Under the pieces are notes generated by a model that worked only from the letters and a program-made list of their open reading frames with translations, made no database searches and was not told the DNA's origin. Shown here one piece after another: positions 25,121 to 32,994 of a stretch of 64,000 nucleotides of DNA (positions within the stretch are counted from its first letter, which is position 1; the number at the start of each line of letters is the position of its first letter). The position numbers and the translations under genes are program-made. Source of the stretch: NCEH01 sp043195135 (GTDB lineage Bacteria; Pseudomonadota; Alphaproteobacteria; Rhizobiales; Xanthobacteraceae); the NCBI RefSeq assembly GCF_043195135.1, contig NZ_JBAFWP010000015.1, one strand, 5' to 3'.

Positions 25121-26431
25121 ATGCCAGACACAGCGGCCGGCGAGATCTGGACCGGGTGGCGCGATTTCATCATCGAAAGCCGCGCGCCGGAAAGCGAGAT
25201 CATCACCTCATTCGTGTTCCGCCCCGCCGATGGCAAGGGCGTGCCGCGCCACCGGGCGGGACAGCATCTGACCCTCCTGATCGAGCCGGAGGGCGGTCCG
25301 GCGCTGAAGCGCAATTACACGATTTCCGGCCTTGCCAATGGCGAGACCTATCGCATCTCGGTGAAGCGCGAGGCCCAGGGCGCGGCCTCGCGATGGCTGC
25401 ACGATGCGGCTGATGCGGGGATGCGGGTGAAGCTCATGCCGCCCTCCGGCACGTTCGCCTTGCCGGAGGACCAGGAGCGCCCCGTGGTTCTGCTTTCGGG
25501 CGGGGTGGGCCTTACGCCCATGGTGTGCATGCTGGAGGCTCTGGCGGCCCAGCCCCGCGGCGCGCCCGCCCATTTCGTCCACGGCACGCTGGATGGCTCG
25601 ACACACGCCTTCGCCGCCCATGTGAAGACCCTCGCCGCCCGGCGCCCGGGCCTTGCGACGACGATCTTCTACGAACGCCCGCGCGACGCGGATGTCCCCG
25701 GCCGCGATTTCGACCGCGCGGGCTTCATCGATCTGGACTGGCTGGCGGACAACACCCCGCTGGCGCAGGCGGACTATTTCATCTGCGGCCCCCTGCCCTT
25801 CATGCGCCATTTCGTGCAGGGGCTCGCCGCCCGCGGCGTGCCGCCCGAGCGCATTCACTTCGAATTCTTCGGGCCGGTCGAAGAGCTGCTGGACCCGCAG
25901 ATCCCATCCACAGCCGCCCCTGTTTCCCCCGGTGCCAAGGTGGCTCCCATGACCCATGCCAAGCCTTTTTCTCCCGGTACCCTCACCGCCGACCACATCG
26001 CCCAGGCCCTCATCGACAGCAATGCCGACGCGGTGGTCGCGAGCGATCGGGAGGGCCTGATCGTGCTGTGGAACCCGGGTGCCGAACGCATCTTCGGCTG
26101 TTCCGAGCAGGAAGCGCTGGGCCAATCCCTCGACATCATCATCCCGGAGCCTTTCCGCGCCCGCCATTGGGAGGGTTATCACCAGACGGCGGCGAGCGGC
26201 GTCAGCCGCTATGGCGCAGGCGACCTGCTCGCCGTTCCGGGCCTGCACAAGGACGGGCGGCGCTTCTCCATCGAATTCACCATCGTCTTGCTGAAGGACG
26301 CCGGCGGGCAGGTCGTGGGCATGGTTTCCACCATCCGCGACGTGAACGCCCGCTTCGAGGAAACGAAGAAACTGCGCAAGGAACTCGCTGCGCTGAAGGA
26401 AGCTGGGGAGCTGAAAAAGCCGGCGGTCTGA
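25121..26431 (+). CDS. Flavin reductase (FNR-type) / PAS domain fusion protein
   Basis: A 436-residue protein. Residues 8-255 form a ferredoxin-reductase module like that of flavohaemoglobins: FAD motif RNYTIS (64-69), pyridine-nucleotide motif GGVGLTPM (127-134), CGPLPFM (222-228) and terminal FEFFGP. There is no globin and no 2Fe-2S domain. A Pro/Ala linker (about 258-285) joins a PAS domain (286-410) and a short coiled coil. The PAS part matches stand-alone PAS proteins and has its own ATG at 25949, with AAGGTGG five bases upstream. It converges on fhcC. A redox or oxygen-sensing role is inferred. Confidence 0.82.
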   Translation: MPDTAAGEIWTGWRDFIIESRAPESEIITSFVFRPADGKGVPRHRAGQHLTLLIEPEGGPALKRNYTISGLANGETYRISVKREAQGAASRWLHDAADAGMRVKLMPPSGTFALPEDQERPVVLLSGGVGLTPMVCMLEALAAQPRGAPAHFVHGTLDGSTHAFAAHVKTLAARRPGLATTIFYERPRDADVPGRDFDRAGFIDLDWLADNTPLAQADYFICGPLPFMRHFVQGLAARGVPPERIHFEFFGPVEELLDPQIPSTAAPVSPGAKVAPMTHAKPFSPGTLTADHIAQALIDSNADAVVASDREGLIVLWNPGAERIFGCSEQEALGQSLDIIIPEPFRARHWEGYHQTAASGVSRYGAGDLLAVPGLHKDGRRFSIEFTIVLLKDAGGQVVGMVSTIRDVNARFEETKKLRKELAALKEAGELKKPAV

Positions 26432-26440
26432 GCCGCCGGT

Positions 26441-27244
26441 TCAATACAGCCAGAGCAATTCGCCCTCCCCGCCCGCAAGCCGGTCGCCGACATGGCGCCG
26501 CGCTCGGCCGGAAATGCCGCCGAATGCCCCGGCAAGCAGCGGCACGCGCCGGGCCAAGAGGCGCAGCGCGATAAGATCGTGCTCGCCCGCATCGCCGAAT
26601 CCCGGGCCGAGCAAAAGCGGCTCGCGCGCCAGCAGCAGCGTGCCGCGCTTCATGCCGGCACCGGGCTGAGCGCCGAGGGCGCCAGCGATGGCGATGGTGC
26701 CGGCGATCATGCCGCGCGCCGCATGCTCGGCCACGTCGCCGTGAACGAGCACCAGGCCCCCGCGCATGTTCAGACCGGCCAGCGGTCCGGCAGCACCCCG
26801 AATCTCAATCGTGCCACCCGTCATGCCGAGGCGCACGCCCGGCAAGGGGCCGCCGAGCCGGGCGCCCGCTTGGCCCCGCACCTCGATCCGCCCGCCCGAC
26901 ATGCCGGTTCCGACGCCCTCGCCGGCATCGCCCTCGATGGTGAGACGCCCCCCGCTCATCTGCGCGCCGGCGAACGCCCCGAGAGACCCGGACACCTTGA
27001 GCTCGCCGGACGCAAGGCCGGCTCCCACGAAATCCATGCGCGGATCGCCGCTGACCAGCAGGACATCGACCGGGGCCGGCGTGACGGCGAACAATTCGCC
27101 TAACGGCACCCGCGCGGTGCCATAGGCAAGCGGCAGGCGCTCCACCTCGCTCTGGCTGAGCGTGGCGAGCGCGTGCGGCGTCAGCCCCGACAGGTCGAGA
27201 CGCGCGTCGAGCGATGCCCGTAGCCTGAGGTCATGGCCGCTCAC
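26441..27244 (-). CDS. fhcC: Formyltransferase/hydrolase complex subunit C (FwdC-like)
   Basis: Subunit C of the bacterial Fhc complex, related to formylmethanofuran dehydrogenase subunit C. The 267-residue protein is built from a right-handed beta-helix of repeated G-x-(M/L)-x-G-G units (e.g. AGAQMSGGRLTIEG, GTGMSGGRIEVRG, LAGLNMRGGLVLVHG), the same fold as the glutamate synthase C-terminal domain. The start is GTG at 27244, with GGGAG eight bases upstream; it overlaps the fhcD stop as GTGA. It is last gene of the fhcBADC series. Confidence 0.92.
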   Translation of the reverse strand: MSGHDLRLRASLDARLDLSGLTPHALATLSQSEVERLPLAYGTARVPLGELFAVTPAPVDVLLVSGDPRMDFVGAGLASGELKVSGSLGAFAGAQMSGGRLTIEGDAGEGVGTGMSGGRIEVRGQAGARLGGPLPGVRLGMTGGTIEIRGAAGPLAGLNMRGGLVLVHGDVAEHAARGMIAGTIAIAGALGAQPGAGMKRGTLLLAREPLLLGPGFGDAGEHDLIALRLLARRVPLLAGAFGGISGRARRHVGDRLAGGEGELLWLY

Positions 27245-28140
27245 GCCATCAGCTCCCGCAGCTTGAAATGGAACGGGCCGAGATTGCCGCCATAATTTCC
27301 CGCATCGATGGCGACGATGCCCGCCGCCGCGCCGAGCGCGCACACGGCGAAAATTCCGGCGCGCATGGATGCGCCGACATCCGCGGCGGACAAACCGTCG
27401 ATGACGATTTCAAGCACGCTCTCAACATCCCCCGGCAAAGCGCTCTCCACGTTCGCACGCAAGGTCGGGCAATAGGCATCGTTGGTGGAGGCGATCATGC
27501 CGGCATATTTTCCGCCGATCTTCGAGCCGGACCGCACCACGCCACCGGGAAATGGCAGGATTGCGCCCCGCACCTTGGCCATTTCATCCACCGCCCGTTC
27601 CGCCGCGTTCAGCGCTGCCGCGCGCGAGCGCGCCAGGATGAGAAAATTGCCGCCGCCGACCGCATCCGGCGTGCTGCCGGTGACGTCGTCGCACACGAAC
27701 TCGCCCTCCATCACCGGGATGCGCCAGAAGCGGCGTCCCTCGATGCTCTTGGCGATCTGGTGCCCGTCGCCGAAATAGCGCAGGGCCCGGCCGAGCGGCA
27801 CGCGCGGCCCCTCTTCGAGACCGGCATAGCAGGCGGAGGTGGGGGCCGTGAGCACGCATTGGCCAACCCGCGCCGGCACGATCTTTTTCAGATCCTTCAG
27901 CGACATGGCGAAGATGAGCACGGAGATGCCGGGCCGCCCGTCGGGCGAGTCCTCCGGTGCGATTTCCCCCTCGATCCCCGCCTCGCAGCCGCAGCCGATC
28001 ACCGAGGTTGCAAATCCCGTCAGCGCCACCGCGGCGGTGCGCGCCCAGCGCGGCGTGTCGGCGGTGATGACGAGCCGCGTGCCCGCCATGGGAAAGGCTT
28101 CGGCGAAGCTGTCGCGGATCTCGACCCCGTTCACATTCAC
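27241..28140 (-). CDS. fhcD: Formylmethanofuran:tetrahydromethanopterin formyltransferase
   Basis: Transfers the formyl group from formyl-H4MPT to the methanofuran analogue within the Fhc complex, during formaldehyde oxidation to formate. The 299-residue product has the Ftr signatures NGVEIRDSFAEAFPM, GCGCEAGIEGEI, YFGDGHQ, KIGGKYAGMIASTND and GGNLGPFHF. GTG at 28140 is preferred (GGAG eight bases upstream; GTGA overlap with the fhcA stop); the GTG at 28149 has no room for a ribosome-binding site. Cofactors H4MPT and methylofuran are implied but their biosynthetic genes are outside the window. Confidence 0.94.
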   Translation of the reverse strand: MNVNGVEIRDSFAEAFPMAGTRLVITADTPRWARTAAVALTGFATSVIGCGCEAGIEGEIAPEDSPDGRPGISVLIFAMSLKDLKKIVPARVGQCVLTAPTSACYAGLEEGPRVPLGRALRYFGDGHQIAKSIEGRRFWRIPVMEGEFVCDDVTGSTPDAVGGGNFLILARSRAAALNAAERAVDEMAKVRGAILPFPGGVVRSGSKIGGKYAGMIASTNDAYCPTLRANVESALPGDVESVLEIVIDGLSAADVGASMRAGIFAVCALGAAAGIVAIDAGNYGGNLGPFHFKLRELMA

Positions 28141-29786
28141 GGCGCGCACTCCACGATGCTCGGCCCCTGCCCGCCCCGGATCTCCCCGTCCGAAATGCGG
28201 AAATGCTTGGCCTTGAGGCCGATGGCTTCGTCGAACCAGCGGTCCATGCGCTTATCCATGAGCGGATCGAACGGCGGCTTCACCGCATAGGTGCGCCCTT
28301 GCACGAGATCGACAATCTCGCCGTCGCGCACAATGGTCCGGCCATCTTTCAGCACCAGGCGGGGCGCGCTGAACATGGCCTCGCGATCCGCCATGTCCGC
28401 GTAGAGCACAACGTCGCCAATGGCGCCGGGAGCGAGATGGCCGCGATCCTTCAGGCCCAGCGTGCGGGCCGGCGCGGCGCGGGTGACGACGGCGATCTCC
28501 TCCAGCGTATATTCGCGCTTCAGCCCATCAAGATTGGTGTGCGCCCGCGCCGCCTTGTGCAGGCGGGCGAGCTGCTCGGCACGGAAATCCCGATCCATCA
28601 GCAATCGGATGAGATGGGGGTAGGAGGTGAACGGCCCGCCGTTGGGATGGTCGGTGGTGAGAAACACTCGCCACGGGTCCTCGATCAGCAGGAACAATTC
28701 CAGGCCGATGGCCCATTGCAGGGCGTTGACGAACGACGTGTCGCGATAGGCGAACGGCACCACGCCGCAGGCGGCATCGCACTCGATGTCCATCCCCACC
28801 CATTTCTTCGGGCTGGCGATCGCATGGTTGCGATATTGCGCCATCAGGTCGGCGGAGGCCGTCACGGTCTGGCCGAACATGATCTGCCCCACGTCCACGC
28901 TGATGTGGGGATTTGCATTCACCGCCGCCGCGATCTCCGCCGCGCCGGACGAGAAGCGCCGGTCGCCGTCCTTGCCATAGGCGTGGAACTGCACATGGGT
29001 GAGATGGAGCGGAAAGCCCTCGGTGGCGCCGATGGTGGACAGTGTCGTCGCCACGTTGCCCGGGACGCCGAGATTGCAGCCGTGCAGATGGATGGGATGG
29101 GGAATGCCCAGCTCCGTCACCGCCCGCTGCAAGGTCTGGAGCACCCGGCGCGGGGTGAGGGCGTAGAACGGCCCGGCCTCGTCCAAATCGAGGCTGCGGG
29201 CATTGAACTTGAAGGCGGAAATCCCGCCGGGATTGACGATCTTGATGGCGCAGGTCTGCGTCGCCGAAAGCATCCAGGCGACATAATCATTGATGGCGGT
29301 CTGGCTCTCGCCCTGCGCGATCAGGCGCAGCAGGAAATCGTCATTGCCCAGCACCAGGAAGCCGCCGGTGTCGATGTTCGGAATGTCCGCCATCTCCAGA
29401 TGGGCATGACGGGCGTTGGCGCCGACCATGGCCGGCTCGAACACGGCGGTGTAGCCCATCTGGGCATAGCGGCAGCCGGTGACATGGGTGGTGGGCGCCG
29501 CAACGCCGCCGCCGCACCCGCAGAAGGCGCCGAACGGTTCGGGATTGGCACGCCGATCCTCCCCCATGAGCAGGCGGGCAAGGTTCACCTTGCCGCCGGC
29601 GATATGGCTGTGCAGGTCGATGCCGCCCGCCATCACCACGCAGCCCGCGGCATCGTGCGTCTCGTCGGCGCGCAGGGCGGGATCGTCGGCGACGATGCGG
29701 CCGTCCTCAATCAGGACGGTCCCCAGCTGATCGACCGCGCCGGAGGCGGGGTCGAAGATCCGCCCGTTCGTAATCCGAACCCTCAA
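28137..29786 (-). CDS. fhcA: Formyltransferase/hydrolase complex subunit A
   Basis: Amidohydrolase-superfamily subunit of 549 residues that hydrolyses the formyl-methylofuran intermediate to formate. It carries the zinc-binding H-x-H in GGIDLHSHIAGG, PTTHVTGCRYAQMGYT, HLHGCNLG, LTHVQFHAYG and the catalytic-region segment LTTDHPNGGPF near the C-terminus. The start is TTG at 29786, supported by GGGGAGG five bases upstream and TTGA overlap with the fhcB stop. An upstream in-frame extension reads through fhcB and is rejected. Length matches the methylotroph FhcA. Confidence 0.94.
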   Translation of the reverse strand: MRVRITNGRIFDPASGAVDQLGTVLIEDGRIVADDPALRADETHDAAGCVVMAGGIDLHSHIAGGKVNLARLLMGEDRRANPEPFGAFCGCGGGVAAPTTHVTGCRYAQMGYTAVFEPAMVGANARHAHLEMADIPNIDTGGFLVLGNDDFLLRLIAQGESQTAINDYVAWMLSATQTCAIKIVNPGGISAFKFNARSLDLDEAGPFYALTPRRVLQTLQRAVTELGIPHPIHLHGCNLGVPGNVATTLSTIGATEGFPLHLTHVQFHAYGKDGDRRFSSGAAEIAAAVNANPHISVDVGQIMFGQTVTASADLMAQYRNHAIASPKKWVGMDIECDAACGVVPFAYRDTSFVNALQWAIGLELFLLIEDPWRVFLTTDHPNGGPFTSYPHLIRLLMDRDFRAEQLARLHKAARAHTNLDGLKREYTLEEIAVVTRAAPARTLGLKDRGHLAPGAIGDVVLYADMADREAMFSAPRLVLKDGRTIVRDGEIVDLVQGRTYAVKPPFDPLMDKRMDRWFDEAIGLKAKHFRISDGEIRGGQGPSIVECAP

Positions 29787-31114
29787 CGCGCCCTCCCCGA
29801 TGTCTGGATCGCGGCGGCGGCCTGCGCCACGCTTGGCAAGCCAGCCTCCCGCAGCTTCGGGAGCGGCAGGCACACGACGCCGTCCATGCGAAAGACCTGG
29901 CCCGCATGATCGATGCCCGGCGTACCCACGGGGATGAACACGTCCGGCTCGCGCGGAAACTCCGTGTGGGGATGGCCCAGCGCGATCAGGGGACCGGAGG
30001 AGAAGGCGGGCGGCGGATCGGGGCGAAAGGCGCTGACGTGCAGCAGCAGGTCGGCATCCCGTACCGCCCGGCTGGTGGCATAAAGCCCCGGCGCATGGCT
30101 GGCCTCGCCGTGCGCCACCAGCGTGCGCAATGGATAGCCGAAGCGCCAGAGCGCCATCTGATGCGCGCCGATAAGATTGTCGCGCCCGCCGAGGGGAAAG
30201 ACCGCCGCGCGCGTGGTCTCGTTCAGCGTGGCCACGATGGCGGCGGCATGGCCGACGATGCGCTCGCCCTCGACGGGGTCGAGCGCGCCGGCATTCCAGG
30301 TCAACACGCCATAGCGGGCCGCCTTGAGCGCGCCTGCCAGCTCGGCGAGCGCCGCGCCCAGTGCGCCGTCGAAAGCGCCGCCCAGCGCCTTGACCAGGCG
30401 CCCGTCCACGAACGCGCTGAGGCCTGCCATGGCATCGGCCAGCAGCGCCGGCGGCAGGGGGAGGTGCGAGACATCGTGGCCGGCAAGAGCCGCACGGGCG
30501 GCCGGCCCCGCAAGATCTCCGAGGAACACCACGCGGCGCGGGTGCCCGCGCTCCGTGAACAGCGGGGCGTCGTCCTCCCCGCCGGCGGGCGCCTCGGCCG
30601 ATGCGGGCGGCAGGGTGCGTTCGAAAAAGCGGGCGAAGTCGGGCGTCGGGTCCGCGCCCACCACCACCAGCAGGTCGCAGCGATTGCGAACCTCCGCCAG
30701 GGTAGTGGCGATCCAGCCGCGCCGTTGAAGCGTATCGAGATTGCGGAACAGGCCGCTTGAGGCTGCATGATCGAAGCTGGCTCCGAACCGCATGGCGAGA
30801 TCGAACACGCCGCGCAGCCCGTCCACGTCCGCGCCGAGCCCGGAGAACACGGCGGATCGGCTCGCGCGGAGCAGGGCGCCGGCGCGCGCGGCCGCCTCCT
30901 CGAGCGAGGTTTCCCGTCCCGCCACGCGGGGCACCGGCGGCGCACCGTCGGACCGTTCAAGCAGCGCCGCCCCCTGCGGGCAAGCGGCGAGTGGGCGTAC
31001 GGCCCGGCCCTGGACGCTCACTTCCAGGTCGTCGCACCCCAGGCCGCAAAATCCGCACACCACGTCCGTCACGATGCGGGATTTCGCGGTGGAAGGCATG
31101 GCAGGGTCAATCAT
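29783..31114 (-). CDS. fhcB: Formyltransferase/hydrolase complex subunit B (FwdB-like)
   Basis: A 443-residue relative of the molybdopterin subunit FwdB. In bacteria the Fhc complex does not oxidise formate and FhcB is thought to be structural. Four cysteines near the N-terminus (20, 23, 27, 45) follow the C-x2-C-x3-C-x(n)-C pattern of a [4Fe-4S] site (VVCGFCGLGCDD, then AACPQGA). The region where FwdB has its metal-binding Cys reads ASSGLFRNLDT, without Cys. The start at 31114 overlaps the upstream stop by 8 bp; ATG 31099 is the alternative, and neither has a clear ribosome-binding site, so coupling is likely. Confidence 0.9.
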   Translation of the reverse strand: MIDPAMPSTAKSRIVTDVVCGFCGLGCDDLEVSVQGRAVRPLAACPQGAALLERSDGAPPVPRVAGRETSLEEAAARAGALLRASRSAVFSGLGADVDGLRGVFDLAMRFGASFDHAASSGLFRNLDTLQRRGWIATTLAEVRNRCDLLVVVGADPTPDFARFFERTLPPASAEAPAGGEDDAPLFTERGHPRRVVFLGDLAGPAARAALAGHDVSHLPLPPALLADAMAGLSAFVDGRLVKALGGAFDGALGAALAELAGALKAARYGVLTWNAGALDPVEGERIVGHAAAIVATLNETTRAAVFPLGGRDNLIGAHQMALWRFGYPLRTLVAHGEASHAPGLYATSRAVRDADLLLHVSAFRPDPPPAFSSGPLIALGHPHTEFPREPDVFIPVGTPGIDHAGQVFRMDGVVCLPLPKLREAGLPSVAQAAAAIQTSGRAR

Positions 31115-31487
31115 ATTTGAGATAGGCGAAGCGCAGATCGTTCGCCGGCGTCCCCTCCAGCGGGCCGCCCTCCTCCGCGCCGGGCTGCCATTGCACCACC
31201 TCCTCGATCTTCCGCGCCAAGGCGAAGTCGCGCTCGGTGATGCCCTTGGCGTCATGGGACATGAGGCGCACCTCGACCCAGGCGTAGGAGGCGGTGAGAT
31301 CGGGATGATGCCAGGCGGCCTCCGCGAGATGGCCGACCGTGTTGATCACCATCAGCGTGCCCTTCCAGCTGTTGGTGCGGTAGGTGCGGCGGATCCAGCC
31401 GTCCTCCAGCCGCCAGTGGGGCAGATCGGACGCAAGACGCGCCATGACTTCTTCGGGAGAAAACGTCCTCTTGCGGTCGACAGGCAT
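31107..31487 (-). CDS. Pterin-4a-carbinolamine dehydratase-like protein
   Basis: A 126-residue PCD/DCoH-family protein. The active-site motif HLAEAAWHHPDLTASYAWVEV is complete, followed by LMSHDAKGITERDFALARKIEE. True dehydratases recycle tetrahydrobiopterin; homologues also occur in methylotroph H4MPT gene clusters, where a role in pterin cofactor metabolism is suspected. The overlap with fhcB and the absence of phenylalanine hydroxylase nearby favour that second role. It is about 30 residues longer at the C-terminus than typical PhhB. Confidence 0.9.
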   Translation of the reverse strand: MPVDRKRTFSPEEVMARLASDLPHWRLEDGWIRRTYRTNSWKGTLMVINTVGHLAEAAWHHPDLTASYAWVEVRLMSHDAKGITERDFALARKIEEVVQWQPGAEEGGPLEGTPANDLRFAYLKYD

Positions 31488-31608
31488 GTCGCGCGCCTCC
31501 TTCAGCGGGGGGTCCCGATCAAGACGCTGCGGCGGTTATCCGCTTGTCGTTGCAGTGCTCCGGAGGTCCGGGCCATGCGTCCGTTCTTGGGAATAGAGCT
31601 AACATCTT

Positions 31609-31634
31609 CCGGGACGGGCGCAAACCCGTCCCGG
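31609..31634. repeat. Perfect 10-bp inverted repeat between folD and the dehydratase gene
   Basis: Arms CCGGGACGGG (31609-31618) and CCCGTCCCGG (31625-31634) enclose a six-base loop. On the minus strand it lies 8 bp after the folD stop, but no T-run follows it there. It is about 120 bp upstream of the dehydratase/fhc series. It may act as folD 3'-end hairpin or as an operator for the fhc unit. Confidence 0.5.
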
Positions 31635-31641
31635 TTCACTT

Positions 31642-32514
31642 TCACAACCCGTGCTGCCGCTTGGCCGCCGTCAACGTGTTCTGGAGCAGGCAGGCGATTG
31701 TCATCGGGCCGACGCCGCCGGGAACCGGCGTGATCAGCCCGGCGATGCCCTGCGCTTCCTGAAAGGCGACATCGCCCACGAGCCGGGTCTTTCCGTCGCC
31801 CTTGGGCACGCGGTTGATGCCCACGTCGATCACGGTGGCGCCGGGCTTGATCCAGTCGCCGCGCACCATTTCTGGCCGGCCGACAGCGGCCACCAGGATG
31901 TCGGCGGTGCGGCACTCGCCCGGCAGGTCGCGGGTGCGCGAGTGGGCGATGGTGACGGTGCAATCCTCGCGCAGCAGCAATTGCGCGGCCGGCTTGCCGA
32001 CGATGTTGGAGCGCCCCACCACCACCGCCTTCAAGCCCGAAAGATTGCCCAGATGATGCTTAAGAAGCATCACGCAGCCGAGCGGCGTGCACGGCACCAG
32101 CGCGTCCAGGCCCACGGCGAGCCGGCCGGCATTGACCACGTGGAAGCCGTCCACGTCTTTCGCCGGATCGATCGTGGAGAGCACCTTGTTGGTATCGATA
32201 TGGCCCGGCAGCGGCAATTGCACGAGAATGCCATGCACCGCCGGATCGGTATTGAGCCTGGCCACCAGCGCCAGCAGATCCGCTTCCGCGGTCTCCACCG
32301 GCAGCTTGAATTCGAACGAAGCCATGCCGGCTTCGGCGGTCTGGGCGGCCTTGTTGCGCACATAGACCTGGCTTGCGGGGTCCTCGCCCACCAGCACCAC
32401 AGCGAGGCCGGGCTTCACGCCGGAGCGGGCCGTGAGGTCGACAACCTCGGCCGCGATGCGGGCCCGCAGATCGGCCGCGAAGGCCTTTCCATCGATAAGC
32501 TTGGTTTCGATCAC
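31642..32514 (-). CDS. folD: Methylene-THF dehydrogenase / methenyl-THF cyclohydrolase
   Basis: Bifunctional enzyme that interconverts methylene-, methenyl- and formyl-tetrahydrofolate. The 290-residue protein shows GLAVVLVGEDPASQVYVRNK (with the Tyr-Lys catalytic pair), VHGILVQLPLPGH, VDGFHVVNAGRL, the NADP-binding VVGRSNIVGKPAAQLL and the terminal TPVPGGVGPMTIA. The start is GTG at 32514 (GGGGA eight bases upstream); GTG 32535 is the alternative. It lies immediately upstream of the H4MPT genes on the same strand, placing folate- and H4MPT-linked C1 steps side by side. Confidence 0.95.
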   Translation of the reverse strand: MIETKLIDGKAFAADLRARIAAEVVDLTARSGVKPGLAVVLVGEDPASQVYVRNKAAQTAEAGMASFEFKLPVETAEADLLALVARLNTDPAVHGILVQLPLPGHIDTNKVLSTIDPAKDVDGFHVVNAGRLAVGLDALVPCTPLGCVMLLKHHLGNLSGLKAVVVGRSNIVGKPAAQLLLREDCTVTIAHSRTRDLPGECRTADILVAAVGRPEMVRGDWIKPGATVIDVGINRVPKGDGKTRLVGDVAFQEAQGIAGLITPVPGGVGPMTIACLLQNTLTAAKRQHGL

Positions 32515-32670
32515 ACTCGTCCCCTGCGAACGCACACTGACACGCTGCGCCTTGTCGGCAGATGTCGCGCGCCGTTCAAGACAAATCGGTCCAGCGCCCG
32601 CGCGGCGCCTCGACCCATGTCTTAAAGGGATAAAAAGTTTCGTAAAGAGAAAATTTACACCCTGGCCGCC

Positions 32671-32994
32671 TCACCCGGGGTGTCGGTCGCCCAGGTGGTG
32701 GTCTTCGTAGGCGATCGTCCATTCGATGAGATCGCGCCACAGCCGCTCGGTCAGGTCCGGCGGCAGGCCGGCGGCGGCGGCGCGCTGGCCGACGCGCTCC
32801 ACCACCTCTTCCACCCGGTCCGGCAGCAAAGCGGGAATGCCTTCCCGCTCCTTCACGACCACCACATTCTTGACCACCGCCAGCCGCTGAACCAGCAGAT
32901 CGACGATCTGGTCGTCGATGGCGTCGATGGCGTCGCGCGCGTCCGCAAGGGCCGCGGGAATGCCCGCCCGTTGCGGCCGCGCGCCGGTGCTCAC
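32671..32994 (-). CDS. Chorismate mutase (AroQ class)
   Basis: A 107-residue all-helical chorismate mutase, converting chorismate to prephenate for Phe/Tyr synthesis. It is a single AroQ domain with the substrate-binding Arg/Lys pattern in IDAIDDQIVDLLVQRLAVVKNVVVVKEREGIP and RVEEVVERV. No prephenate dehydratase or dehydrogenase domain is fused. The GTG start at 32994 overlaps the gatA stop as GTGA and has GTGGG five bases upstream. Such a small gene behind gatCA is unusual company for aromatic biosynthesis. Confidence 0.88.
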   Translation of the reverse strand: MSTGARPQRAGIPAALADARDAIDAIDDQIVDLLVQRLAVVKNVVVVKEREGIPALLPDRVEEVVERVGQRAAAAGLPPDLTERLWRDLIEWTIAYEDHHLGDRHPG

